Assembly (NCBI RefSeq): GCF_000269985.1
Contig: NC_016109.1
Span: forward strand, 558,001 to 622,000
Length of the DNA stretch: 64,000 nucleotides
From: Kitasatospora setae KM-6054
Lineage (GTDB): Bacteria > Actinomycetota > Actinomycetes > Streptomycetales > Streptomycetaceae
Direction: 5' to 3'
The notes under the pieces are model-generated. The model saw only the letters and a list, made by a program, of their open reading frames with translations. It was not told where the DNA came from and ran no database searches. The position numbers and the translations under genes were made by a program. Below, piece by piece: positions 36,760 to 45,828 of this stretch. Position 1 is the stretch's first letter. Each line of letters begins with the position of its first letter.

Positions 36760-37539
36760 CTACCCCTCCGGGCGGGCCGGTCCGCCCGGGGCCAGCTCGG
36801 GCTCCAGGCCGTCCGCGAACGGCGGCGGGACGGGACGCCCGGTGTCGCGCCGCCAGCCCTCGAACGCCCGCGCGGTGGCGGCCACCAGGGCGAGACCCAG
36901 CAGCCAGCCGCCCAGCACGTCGCTGACCCAGTGCACGCCCAGCGCGACCCGGGTGAACCCGACGCCCAGCACGCTCAGCCCGGCCACCGTCCGGGCCGCC
37001 AGGCGCCACGCCGGCCGCAGCGCCGGGGAGGCCGCCAGCAGCAGCACCGCGGCGCAGGTCGCCGCCGTCATCGCGTGCCCGGACGGGAAGGAGAACCCGG
37101 GAGCGTGCGCGACCGGGTCGGGCAGCGCGGGCCGGGCCCGGGCGACGGCCGCCTTCACCGCCCAGCCGAGCAGCCCGGAGGCGGTCACCGTGGCGGCCGC
37201 CCACACCGCCAGCCGCCAGGCCCGCCGCCACAGCAGCCAGGCGACGGCCGCCGCGACCAGCAGCCGCATCGTCGTCGGGTCCCAGACCCGGTCGCTGAGG
37301 ACGCGCAGCACCGCCAGCACGGCCGGGTGCTCGCGCACCACCGCGTGCAGCCGCCGGGCGGCCCCGGCGTCGAGCCGGTGCAGCGGCGCCCAGTTGGCCT
37401 CGACCAGCACCAGCAGCAGCGCGGCCGGCACCGCGGCCACCGCGAACGCGGCGACGGCGGCGAGCAGGCGCTCGCCCAGGCGCAGGTCGGCGGCGCGCGG
37501 GTCGGCGGCACGCGGACGGGTGAGGTGGCGGCGGGTCAT
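36760..37539 (-). CDS. PAP2-family lipid phosphatase
   Basis: 259 residues with about six membrane helices and the three PAP2 signatures KAAVARARP, FPSGH and TRVALGVHWVSD; the first residue of the last motif is Thr instead of Ser. It likely removes phosphate from undecaprenyl pyrophosphate or phosphatidic acid at the membrane. The start ATG overlaps the stop of the YihY gene (ATGA), so the pair is coupled. Confidence 0.9.
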   Translation of the reverse strand: MTRRHLTRPRAADPRAADLRLGERLLAAVAAFAVAAVPAALLLVLVEANWAPLHRLDAGAARRLHAVVREHPAVLAVLRVLSDRVWDPTTMRLLVAAAVAWLLWRRAWRLAVWAAATVTASGLLGWAVKAAVARARPALPDPVAHAPGFSFPSGHAMTAATCAAVLLLAASPALRPAWRLAARTVAGLSVLGVGFTRVALGVHWVSDVLGGWLLGLALVAATARAFEGWRRDTGRPVPPPFADGLEPELAPGGPARPEG

Positions 37540-38546
37540 CGGTCCTCCTCCCCCGGCTCGGAGCCCTGCTCGGACTCGTGCTCGGAGCCCTGCTCGGAGC
37601 CTTGCTCGGACGGGGCCAGCGGATCGGGCCGGATCGGACCGGGCCGGGCCGTCCGGACGGCCTCCAGCTGGGCCGCGAAGGACAGGCCGAGGAACAGCGC
37701 GATCGCGGTCAGGTAGGCCCACACCAGCAGCGAGAACACGGCGCTGAGCGGGCCGTACACGGCGTCGAACGAACCGCTCAGGCGGAGGTAGAGGCTCAGC
37801 AGCCAGGTCGCCGCCAGCCACAGCACCAGGTAGAGGCCGGCGCCGAACGCCAGCCAGCTGTAGCCGGGTTGGCGGCGGCGCGGGGCCCGCCGGAAGATCA
37901 CGGCCGCCGAGGTCAGGGTGAGCAGCACGCCGACCGGCCAGCGGAGCAGGGTCCAGGCCGTGGCGGTGCGCGGGCCCAGCCCGAACACCTCGTCGGCGGC
38001 CGCGGCGAGCTGCGGCCCGGCGACCAGCACCAGGAAGCCGGCCCCGAGCGGCAGTCCGGCGCCCGCCGCCATCAGCAGGCTGCGCCCGTACTTGCGGTCG
38101 AACGGCCGGTCCCGTTCGATGCCGTAGATGCGGTTGGCCCCGCGTTCGATCTGGGACATCGCGGTGACCAGGTTCGCGAGCGCGAACAGGGCGCCGAACC
38201 AGAGCGCGAAGGTGCCGCCGGTGTGCTCCCGGCCCCGGTCGAGCACCTCCCGCACCAGGTCGGAGCTGGGTTCCGGCACCATCCGCTCGATCACGGCCGC
38301 GACCAGCCTCCCGACCGGGCCGCCGTGCAGCGAGCCGGCCAGGCCGACCACCGCGATCGTGAACGGCACCAGTGCCAGCACCACCTGGAACGCCAGCGCG
38401 CGGGCGTGGCTGAACCCGTCGGCGTACCGGAACCTGACGAAGGCGTCCCGGGCCAGTGCCCACCACTCCCGCCGCCGCAGGGTGCCCACCGCCTCGTCGG
38501 CGGACAGGTGCTCGGACCCGGGCCTGACCCGGCTCGCGGTCCCCAT
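37536..38546 (-). CDS. YihY/BrkB-family membrane protein
   Basis: 336 residues from ATG 38546 (TGATG overlap with the upstream kinase gene). Six membrane helices with family marks RALAFQVVLALVPF, NRIYGIERDRP and FDAVYGPLSAV. The acidic tail repeats SEQGSE. The middle gene of a three-gene lipid operon. Second YihY member in the window. Confidence 0.88.
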   Translation of the reverse strand: MGTASRVRPGSEHLSADEAVGTLRRREWWALARDAFVRFRYADGFSHARALAFQVVLALVPFTIAVVGLAGSLHGGPVGRLVAAVIERMVPEPSSDLVREVLDRGREHTGGTFALWFGALFALANLVTAMSQIERGANRIYGIERDRPFDRKYGRSLLMAAGAGLPLGAGFLVLVAGPQLAAAADEVFGLGPRTATAWTLLRWPVGVLLTLTSAAVIFRRAPRRRQPGYSWLAFGAGLYLVLWLAATWLLSLYLRLSGSFDAVYGPLSAVFSLLVWAYLTAIALFLGLSFAAQLEAVRTARPGPIRPDPLAPSEQGSEQGSEHESEQGSEPGEEDR

Positions 38547-40222
38547 CAGGCCGCCTCCGTCCGGGCCGTCCGCGCACCGGCGGCGGGTTCCGTCCCGGCC
38601 GTCCGCGCACCGGCAGCCGGTTCCGGCCCGGCGGGGCCGGGGACGCGGACCAGCAGGGCCGCCGGGCGGGCGGTGAGGACCAGGGTCCGGCCCGGGCCGA
38701 CCGGGTCGCCGTCGCACTCGCGGGGGCGGGGGCGGGTGGCGGTCAGTTCGATGCGGTGGCCGCGGTGGTGCTCCAACGGGGCGTCCGGGCCCGCCGGGGG
38801 TTTGCCGGTGAGGAGCGAGAGCAGTGTCCGCCACCAGCCGAGGAACCCGTGCGGCCCGATCAGGACCAGGTCGAGCACCCCGTCGTCGGGCCTGGCGGCG
38901 GGCAGCAGCCGCACCCCGCCCTGGAGGCGGCCGACGTTGCCGACGACGGCCGTCCGCACCCGGCGGCGCAGCGGCGGGGCGTCGTCCACCCGGACGGTCA
39001 CGGCGAAGCGCCGGTCGGCGAGGTGGCGGACGGCGGCCAGCAGGTACGCGGGCCAGCCGAGGCGGCGTTTGAGGGCGGGGGCGGTGTCGGCCATCACGGC
39101 GGCGTCCAGCCCCATCCCGGCCATCGTGGCGGCGGCCCGGGCGGGCAGGCCGTCGCCTTCGGCGCGGATCAGGTCGATCCGGCGGGTGCGGCCGTCCAGG
39201 GCGGCGGCGAGCGCGGCCACCGGTTCGACGGGCAGGCCGAGGTTGCGGGCCAGCAGGTTGCCGGTGCCGCAGGGGACGACCGCGAGGGTGGCGCCGGTGC
39301 CGGCCAGGGCCTCGGCGCAGGCGGTGACGGTGCCGTCGCCGCCGCAGGCGGCGACCAGCCGGGCGCCGTCGGCGAGGGCGCGTTCGGCGGCGGCCCGGCC
39401 GCAGTCGTCCGGGTCGCCGGGGAGGCGGCTGGGGGGCCGGTGGCCGTGGGCGACGAGGACGGCGGAGAGCCGTTCAAGCAGGGCGTCGTCGACGGCGAGC
39501 GGGTTGTAGACCAGCGCGGTCGGCGGCGCGTCGGCGCGGGCTGGCGCGTCGGTCCTGGCCGGGTGGCGGGCGGGGGTGCGGGGTGCGCGCGGGGGCAGCG
39601 CGCGCCAGACCACCCAGAGGGCGGCGGCGCCGTTCAGCGCGCCGGCCAGCACGTCGCTGGGGTGGTGCATGCCCCGGTACAGCCGGCTGGCCGCGACCAG
39701 CACCGGCACCGTCCAGGCCAGTGCGCACAGCGGCACCCGCCACCGTCCGCGCGGCGCGCGCAGCGCGAGCAGGCCCAGGCCGCCGTACAGGGCGGTGGCC
39801 GCCCCGACGTGGCCGGAGGGGAAGCTGGAGGTGGGCAGCGCGCCGTCCAGCCGGAGGACGTCCGGGCGGGCCCGGCCCACCAGGTGGGCGGCCGTCACGA
39901 ACAGCGTCGCCTGCAGGGCCACCGCGCCGGCGAGCAGCGCGGCGGGGCGCGGGCGGCGCCGGAGCAGCAGCAGGGCGGCGGCGGCCGCGGTGACGGCCAC
40001 GATCGCCGGGGTGAACGCGAGCCCCGACAGCCAGGAGCTGAGGGTGGTCAGCGCCGGGGTGCGGTGCTCGGCCAGCCGGCGGACCAGCGTCTCCTCGCGC
40101 GGGTCCCACCACCCGCCCGGCGGGTGGGTGACCAGCACGCCCATCGCGAACAGCAGCAGCCCCTGGACGGTCGCCGCGGCCAGCGCGCCGAGCAGCGGCG
40201 CCCGTCTCTTCGTCCTCGTCAT
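38546..40222 (-). CDS. PAP2 phosphatase-diacylglycerol kinase fusion
   Basis: 558 residues. The N-terminal half is a six-helix PAP2 domain (GRARPDVLRL, FPSGHVGAA, SRLYRGMHHPSD). From about 235 a diacylglycerol/sphingosine kinase-type domain follows, with ACGGDGTVT for nucleotide binding and VPCGTGNLLARN. A short duplicated tail (PAAGART) ends it. One chain could both form and remove a lipid phosphate, suggesting lipid carrier recycling or phosphatidic acid control. Such fusions are known in actinomycetes. First gene of the operon with YihY and PAP2. Confidence 0.9.
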   Translation of the reverse strand: MTRTKRRAPLLGALAAATVQGLLLFAMGVLVTHPPGGWWDPREETLVRRLAEHRTPALTTLSSWLSGLAFTPAIVAVTAAAAALLLLRRRPRPAALLAGAVALQATLFVTAAHLVGRARPDVLRLDGALPTSSFPSGHVGAATALYGGLGLLALRAPRGRWRVPLCALAWTVPVLVAASRLYRGMHHPSDVLAGALNGAAALWVVWRALPPRAPRTPARHPARTDAPARADAPPTALVYNPLAVDDALLERLSAVLVAHGHRPPSRLPGDPDDCGRAAAERALADGARLVAACGGDGTVTACAEALAGTGATLAVVPCGTGNLLARNLGLPVEPVAALAAALDGRTRRIDLIRAEGDGLPARAAATMAGMGLDAAVMADTAPALKRRLGWPAYLLAAVRHLADRRFAVTVRVDDAPPLRRRVRTAVVGNVGRLQGGVRLLPAARPDDGVLDLVLIGPHGFLGWWRTLLSLLTGKPPAGPDAPLEHHRGHRIELTATRPRPRECDGDPVGPGRTLVLTARPAALLVRVPGPAGPEPAAGARTAGTEPAAGARTARTEAA

Positions 40223-40338
40223 GGCAGCCGTCTCCCCCGGTCGGCGGTTTTCATCCCGGCGTGATCGGCAGGCGTCGATTCCGGCCCAGCGGGTAGCCGA
40301 GCGGCCGCCACGGCCGCCCGTTCCGATCGGAGGAACCC

Positions 40339-41556
40339 ATGACCACCACGGAGACCGCCCCCGTACCCGCCCCCGTACCCGCCCCCGACCCGCTGCCGGC
40401 CGACCGCGGCCGGGCGCTGCGCCGCCGGCTGGAGGGGCTGCTGGGCATCGCCGCCACCGAGGGGAACCTGCTGACGCCGCTGCGCAACGGCGACGAGATC
40501 TTCCCCGCCATGCTGGAGGCGGTCGACGGGGCGCGGCGGACCGTCGACCTGATGACGTTCGTCTACTGGCGCGGCGACATCGCCCGGCTCTTCGCCCAGG
40601 CGCTGGCCCGCAAGGCCGCGGAGGGCCTGCGGGTGCGGCTGCTGCTGGACGGGTTCGGCTGCCGGCTGATCGAGCCGGACCTGCTGGAGCTGATGGAGTC
40701 GGCGGGGGTGCGGATCTGCTGGTTCCGCCGGCCGGTACGGCTGTCGCCGTTCAAGCAGAACCACCGCTGCCACCGCAAGGTGCTGGTGGTGGACGGCCGG
40801 ACGGCGTTCACCGGCGGGGTGGGGATCGCGGAGGAGTGGTGCGGCGACGCCCGGAACCCGGGCGAGTGGCGCGACACCCACGTCCGGGTGGTCGGCCCGG
40901 CGGTGGACGGCATCGCGGCCGCCTTCGCGCAGAACTGGGCCGAGTGCGCCCCCGGCGCGCTGTACGACGCGGCGGACCGGTTCGAGGAGCACGAGCAGCC
41001 CGGCGACTCGGTGGTCCAGGTGGTGCGGGGCTCGGCCGCCGTCGGCTGGCAGGACCTGCAGACCCTGATGCGGGTGGTGATCTCCTCCGCCGAGCGGCGG
41101 TTGCGGCTGGCCACGGCCTACTTCGCGCCCGACGACTACTTCGTGGACCTGCTGTGCGCGGCCGGCCGGCGCGGCGTGGCCGTCGACCTGCTGGTGCCGG
41201 GCGAGCACACCGACAAGCGGGTCTGCCAGCTCGCGGGCGAGCGCCACTTCGGGCGGCTGGCCGAGGCCGGGGTCCGGGTGTGGCGGTACGGGCCGACGAT
41301 GATGCACGCCAAGGTGCTGACCGTCGACGGGACGGCCGCCCTGGTCGGCTCGGCCAACTTCAACCGCCGTTCGCTGGACCACGACGAGGAGGTGGTGCTG
41401 GCCGTGGTCGACCCGGAGTTCACCGCCGTGCTGGACCGGCACTTCGACGAGGACCTGGCGCGCAGCGAGGCCGTCGTACCGGCCCGCTGGAGCCGCCGCG
41501 GCCTCGGCCTGCGCGCCCTGGAGGCGGCCACCGCCCCGATCCGGCACTTCCTCTGA
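40339..41556 (+). CDS. Phospholipase D / cardiolipin synthase-type protein
   Basis: 405 residues with two HKD motifs: HRKVLVVDGRTAFTGG and MHAKVLTVDG followed by GSANFNRRS. No membrane anchor except a possible N-terminal Pro/Ala tail. PLD-family enzymes of this size condense or hydrolyse phosphatidyl groups, e.g. cardiolipin synthase. Divergent from the PAP2-DAGK operon across a 116-bp gap. Confidence 0.9.
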   Translation: MTTTETAPVPAPVPAPDPLPADRGRALRRRLEGLLGIAATEGNLLTPLRNGDEIFPAMLEAVDGARRTVDLMTFVYWRGDIARLFAQALARKAAEGLRVRLLLDGFGCRLIEPDLLELMESAGVRICWFRRPVRLSPFKQNHRCHRKVLVVDGRTAFTGGVGIAEEWCGDARNPGEWRDTHVRVVGPAVDGIAAAFAQNWAECAPGALYDAADRFEEHEQPGDSVVQVVRGSAAVGWQDLQTLMRVVISSAERRLRLATAYFAPDDYFVDLLCAAGRRGVAVDLLVPGEHTDKRVCQLAGERHFGRLAEAGVRVWRYGPTMMHAKVLTVDGTAALVGSANFNRRSLDHDEEVVLAVVDPEFTAVLDRHFDEDLARSEAVVPARWSRRGLGLRALEAATAPIRHFL

Positions 41557-41628
41557 TCTTCGCCTTTTAGTCGAACTCCGTTGGGCGGCAGGGGGTTTGG
41601 GAAAACCGGATGCGGCAAGGCGGAGCCC

Positions 41629-41898
41629 ATGAGACGGACAACCTCGGTCATATCGGTGGTGGCGCACGCGATCGCCGCCATCCTGGTCATCTGGATCCTG
41701 CTGGACCTCTTCGAGGCCAACCCGGACAACTCGCTGGTGCACTGGTTCCACACCGCCGCCGACTGGCTGGCCGGCTGGTCCCGGGGCCTGTTCACGGTCT
41801 CCAACCGGACGGCGCAGATCCTGCTCGACTACGGCCTCCCGGCCGTCGTGTACGTCGTCGTCGGCAACCTGGTCACCCGTGGCCGCGCCCTCGACTGA
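41629..41898 (+). CDS. Small two-helix membrane protein
   Basis: 89 residues from ATG 41629 with GGCGGAG upstream. Hydrophobic segments at about 8-27 and 62-80; conserved-looking HWFHTAADWLAGW between them. Many streptomycete genomes carry similar unnamed proteins. Function unknown. Confidence 0.7.
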   Translation: MRRTTSVISVVAHAIAAILVIWILLDLFEANPDNSLVHWFHTAADWLAGWSRGLFTVSNRTAQILLDYGLPAVVYVVVGNLVTRGRALD

Positions 41899-41937
41899 GG
41901 CGGGGCGCGGGCAGCGGCGGAGAGGGAGGAACAGGTC

Positions 41938-42759
41938 GTGACGGCAACGGGAACGGCGACGGGAACGGGCCCGGGCGGCGGGACGTCGGCCCGGGCGGTG
42001 CGGGCCGCGGGGCGGTCCGGGTTCGTGGCCCGGGGCGTGGTGTACGCCCTGGTCGGGGTGCTGGCGCTGCGGATCGCGTTCGGCACGGGCGGGGAGGACG
42101 CCGACCGGCAGGGTGCGCTGCACCAGGTCGCGCTGCGGCCGTTCGGCGCGGTGCTGCTGTGGGTGCTGGCCGCCGGTTTCCTCGGGATGGCGCTCTGGCG
42201 GGCCTGGACGGCGGTGTTCGGCGAAGCCGGGGAGCGGAAGACCGGTTCGCGGGTGCTGTCGGCCGGCCGGGCGGTGTTCTACGCCTCGGTCGCCTGGGGA
42301 ACGGCCGCGTACGCGGCCGGGTCGGGCGGCGGCTCCGACAGCGACGCCGCCTCCCGGGACTGGACCGCCACCGTGCTGGGCTGGCCCGGCGGCCGCTGGC
42401 TGGTCGGCGCGGCCGGGCTGGCCCTGGCGGGCGTCGGCGTGGCGATCGGCGTCCGGGCGCTCCAGCGGCGCTTCCTGCGCAAGCTGGACACCTCCGGGAT
42501 GCGGCCGCGGACCCGTACCGCGGTGACCGGCACGGGCGTGTCCGGCAACCTGGCGCGCGGCGTCCTCTACGCCGCCGCCGGGGCGTTCGCCGCGGTCGCG
42601 GCCGTCCGCTTCGACCCCGGCCGGGCCAAGGGCATGGACGACACCCTGCGCGCGCTCGCGACCAGCCCGGCGGGCCCCTGGCTGCTGGCCGTGGTGGCCG
42701 CCGGGCTGGTGCTGTACGGCGTGTTCTCCTTCCTCTCGGCGCGCTGGCGCCGGTTCTGA
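41938..42759 (+). CDS. DUF1206 membrane protein
   Basis: 273 residues from GTG 41938, ribosome site GGGAGGA. Three repeated two-helix units, each with a GxxARGVVY-like motif (FVARGVVYALVG, GRAVFYASVAW, NLARGVLYAAAG), which is typical of DUF1206. Function unknown. Same strand as the small membrane protein before it. Confidence 0.9.
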   Translation: MTATGTATGTGPGGGTSARAVRAAGRSGFVARGVVYALVGVLALRIAFGTGGEDADRQGALHQVALRPFGAVLLWVLAAGFLGMALWRAWTAVFGEAGERKTGSRVLSAGRAVFYASVAWGTAAYAAGSGGGSDSDAASRDWTATVLGWPGGRWLVGAAGLALAGVGVAIGVRALQRRFLRKLDTSGMRPRTRTAVTGTGVSGNLARGVLYAAAGAFAAVAAVRFDPGRAKGMDDTLRALATSPAGPWLLAVVAAGLVLYGVFSFLSARWRRF

Positions 42760-42784
42760 CCCCTGGTGGGGTGCGGGGCGCCGG

Positions 42785-44332
42785 TCAGGTGACGCTGAGC
42801 GGCGGCTCCCAGCTGACGGTGGTGGGGTCGTGGGCGGAGTGGCGGGCGGCCCAGGTGTGCAGGGCGGTGTGGCAGGCGTGGTCGAGGTGGCGCAGGCCGG
42901 TCCAGTCGAGTTCGACGGCGCGGCCGGCCGGGAGGGCTTCGAGGGTGTCCAGCAGCCTGGGCAGCCGGAGGAAGGTGGCGTTGCCGCTGAGGCTGATCCG
43001 CAGCGGGCCGCCGGGGCCGGTGTCGGTGAGGTCGATGTGCAGCTGGGAGGTCTGCCAGGCGCTCTTGGCGACGGCGAGCGCGACGCCGACCAGCACGCCC
43101 TCGAAGAGGGTGGTGAAGACGATCGCGGCGGTGGTGACGGCCATCACGGCGAGTTCGCCGCGGTGGCCGCGCCACAGCGTGACGGTCGGGGCGACGGGGA
43201 TGAGTTTCGCCCCGGCGTGCACCAGGACGCCGCCGAGCACGGCCAGCGGGATCAGCCCGAGGACGGCGGGCAGCAGGGCCGCGAACAGCAGCAGCCACAG
43301 CCCGTGCAGGACGCGCGCGGTCTTGCTGCGGGCCCCGGCCTGGACGTTGGCGGCGCTGCGGACGATGACGGCGGTCAGCGGGAGCGCGCCGAGCAGGCCG
43401 CTGAGGGTGTTGCCGATGCCCTGGGCGGTGAGTTCGCGGTCGTAGTCGGTGCGCGGGCCGTGGTGCATCCGGTCGACGGCGGCCGCGCTGAACAGGCTCT
43501 CCGCGGAGGCGATCAGCGCGAACGCGAGGACGGTGCCGAGTCCGGCGAGGCCGGTGACGGCGGCCAGGCCGTCCCGGGTGGGCAGCGCGACGGCGTCCAG
43601 CAGGCCGTCGACCCTCACCCGGGGCACGTCCAGCCCGAAGACGGCGGTGGCCGCGGCGGCCAGCGCGACGGCGGCCAGCGGCGCGGGCACGGCGCGCACC
43701 GGGCCGGGCAGCTTCTTCCAGAGCGTCAGCAGGACGACGGTCGCGGCGCCCATCAGCAGCGCGGTGGTCGCGGCCCGGCCGGTGAACCAGTCGCCGAGCA
43801 GCCCCGGCAGCCCGGCGATCTTCCCGCCACCGCTGCCGGGCGCGGTCCGCCCGGAGACGGCGTACAGCTGGCCGAGGATCAGGATCAGGCCGATGCCCGC
43901 CAGCATGCCGTGCACGACGGACAGCGAGATCGCCCGGAACCAGCGGCCGGTCCGCAGCAGGCCCATCGCGACCTGGAGCAGCCCGGCGGCCAGCACCAGC
44001 ACCCCGAGCGACTCCAGCCCGAAGCGCTGCACGGCGTCGAACACCAGGACGGTCAGGCCCGCCGCCGGTCCGCTGACCTGGAGGCTGCTGCCGGGCAGCA
44101 GGCCGACCACCAGGCCGCCGACGATCCCGGTGACCAGACCGCGCTCGGCGGGCACCCCGGAGGCGACCGCGACGCCCACGCACAGCGGGACGGCCACCAG
44201 GAACACCACCAGCGACGCGGGCAGGTCGTGCCGCCAGTGGACGAACGCCCGGCGCAGCAGGGCGGCGCCGGCGCCGTTCACCCCGTTCGTTCCGGGGGTC
44301 CCGCTCTTCTCGCTCCTCTTCTCGGTGTTCAC
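42785..44332 (-). CDS. SulP-family anion transporter with C-terminal STAS-like domain
   Basis: 515 residues from GTG 44332, with GGGAGGA upstream. About 11-12 membrane helices with SulP marks LVVFLVAVPLCVGVAVASG, NTLSGLLGALPLTAVIVRS and SANVQAGARSK. A short STAS-like domain (about 430-515) carries VELDWTGLRHLDHAC. Substrate may be sulfate, bicarbonate or another dicarboxylate; neighbours do not decide. No carbonic anhydrase is fused. Confidence 0.9.
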   Translation of the reverse strand: MNTEKRSEKSGTPGTNGVNGAGAALLRRAFVHWRHDLPASLVVFLVAVPLCVGVAVASGVPAERGLVTGIVGGLVVGLLPGSSLQVSGPAAGLTVLVFDAVQRFGLESLGVLVLAAGLLQVAMGLLRTGRWFRAISLSVVHGMLAGIGLILILGQLYAVSGRTAPGSGGGKIAGLPGLLGDWFTGRAATTALLMGAATVVLLTLWKKLPGPVRAVPAPLAAVALAAAATAVFGLDVPRVRVDGLLDAVALPTRDGLAAVTGLAGLGTVLAFALIASAESLFSAAAVDRMHHGPRTDYDRELTAQGIGNTLSGLLGALPLTAVIVRSAANVQAGARSKTARVLHGLWLLLFAALLPAVLGLIPLAVLGGVLVHAGAKLIPVAPTVTLWRGHRGELAVMAVTTAAIVFTTLFEGVLVGVALAVAKSAWQTSQLHIDLTDTGPGGPLRISLSGNATFLRLPRLLDTLEALPAGRAVELDWTGLRHLDHACHTALHTWAARHSAHDPTTVSWEPPLSVT

Positions 44333-44558
44333 AGCGACCGGTCCTCCCGGCTCGAAAGGCCCGACGGGGCAGGGGTGTGGCAGGGCAAGGGTGAGCGCAT
44401 CGGTGTCTTCTCCTTCTCCGCCCGTCCGGCGTCGAGGGCCGGACGGGGGCCGCGGTCAGGGCAGCGGAGCGAGCCGACCCGCCGTCAGGGCAGGCGGAAC
44501 CGGCCGGGGGGCGGAACGCCCCTCGACTCGTCTCGTCACGGTCGGCTCGCGGACCCGC

Positions 44559-44921
44559 TCAGCAGCGGAAGACCTGGATGCGCGCCAGCGCGGCCGGTCT
44601 GGACCCGCCGGCGGCCGGGACCGGCCCGGCGGGCAGCGGTGCGCGCGGGACGCCGGTCGCGGCGTCCTCGTCGGGCCGGGCCCCGGTACGGGCGGGCGGG
44701 CCGCCGTTGGCCCGGTGCCGTCCGGCCGCCCGGCCGGTCGGGACCTGCGCCTCGTGCTGGTGCCCGCACTCGACGTGCTCCTCCGCGACGGAGGCGGCCG
44801 GCGGCCTGGGCATCCGGGCCTGGGCCGGCGGGCCGGCGGTCAGCACGGCGAGCACGGCGGCGAGCGCGACGGCCAGCAGCACGGCGAACCGCCCGCCCCA
44901 CGCCGCCCCGCGCCCGGTCAT
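44559..44921 (-). CDS. Small secreted or membrane-anchored hypothetical protein
   Basis: 120 residues with a strong ribosome site (GGGGGAGA). N-terminal hydrophobic segment (12-33) like a signal peptide, then a Pro/Ala/Gly-rich exported part with VECGHQHEAQV and a Cys-terminal end ARIQVFRC. No recognised domain. Divergent from the similar small exported gene at 45293. Confidence 0.6.
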   Translation of the reverse strand: MTGRGAAWGGRFAVLLAVALAAVLAVLTAGPPAQARMPRPPAASVAEEHVECGHQHEAQVPTGRAAGRHRANGGPPARTGARPDEDAATGVPRAPLPAGPVPAAGGSRPAALARIQVFRC

Positions 44922-45292
44922 CCCCGTCTCCCCCGGTCCCCGCCCGGCCCGATCGCCGTGCCGTTTCAGCTTACGTGCGCGAGGGCGTCGCAGGAGCGGC
45001 TTGCCGGATTCATGATTTGACGAACAACACCGATCCGCAAGGAACTTGACGCTTCGTCAGTTCGTTCGGTCCTCGCACGCCGGAACCCCGCCGGACGGGC
45101 GGCGGGTACCCCGTCCGGGTGGCGCCGCGCCCGGGGCGACCCGCGCCCGGGGACGCCCCGTTCGATTCCCCCGCCCCGCCGGGCGTCCAGCCGGGACGGC
45201 CCCACCGACCCCTCGGCCGGCCCGTCGTCCGGCCCGGATTCGCACGGCGCCTGACGCACACCTCACGTGTCCGGTCGGGTACGTTCGGCGAC
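44922..45292. promoter_or_regulatory. 371-bp divergent intergenic region
   Basis: Separates two divergent small exported-protein genes. It includes a lower-GC stretch at about 45003-45060 with two TTGACG hexamers (45017-45022 and 45046-45051) that could be -35 boxes, and a perfect palindrome TGACG-CTT-CGTCA at 45047-45059 that could be an operator. No reading frame of note. Confidence 0.4.
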
Positions 45293-45718
45293 ATGACGGG
45301 ACGGTGCGGTGCGCGGAGCGAGCGGAGGCTCGGGTACGTGCTGGCCGTCCTGCTCGCCGCGCTGCTGCACGCCCTGGTCTGCGCGCACGGCCCGCTCACC
45401 GGCGGCGCGACCGCCGCCGACACCCTCCCGGCCGCCGCCGCGCACTGCGCACCGACGGCGGTCGAGGACGGCACCGGCCGGCACACCGGCCACCGGGCCG
45501 CCTGCGCGGACACCGACCAGCCGGTGACGGACCGCTGGCAGGCGTCCCCGCTCACCGCGCCCGCCGAACTCGACGGCGCCGCCGCCCTCCCCGCGTCCGC
45601 CGCCCGGCCGCCGTCCGGCGCGCCCCGGCGCTCCCCGGCGGCGGGGGCGGACAGCGGCGCGGGCGCGGGCGCGGGGGGCGGTCGGGGCCGAGCCGCGCTC
45701 GGCACCTGGCGGACCTGA
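45293..45718 (+). CDS. Small exported hypothetical protein (DUF6153-like)
   Basis: 141 residues from ATG 45293. A hydrophobic helix [20 protein letters not shown] is followed by a Cys/His-containing loop region ([19 protein letters not shown]) and a low-complexity Gly/Ala tail. Small proteins with a helix and Cys/His pairs of this kind are common before metal or sulfur genes in streptomycetes, but no function is established. Confidence 0.55.
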   Translation: MTGRCGARSERRLGYVLAVLLAALLHALVCAHGPLTGGATAADTLPAAAAHCAPTAVEDGTGRHTGHRAACADTDQPVTDRWQASPLTAPAELDGAAALPASAARPPSGAPRRSPAAGADSGAGAGAGGGRGRAALGTWRT

Positions 45719-45828
45719 CCGGTCCGGACCGGCTCCGCCGCGTCCCGACCGACCGTCCGTCACCCGCCGTCCAGCAACGGCCCGCCGCCGTGTCCTCGTT
45801 CCGGTGCGGGCCGCAGGAGACCCCTGTC

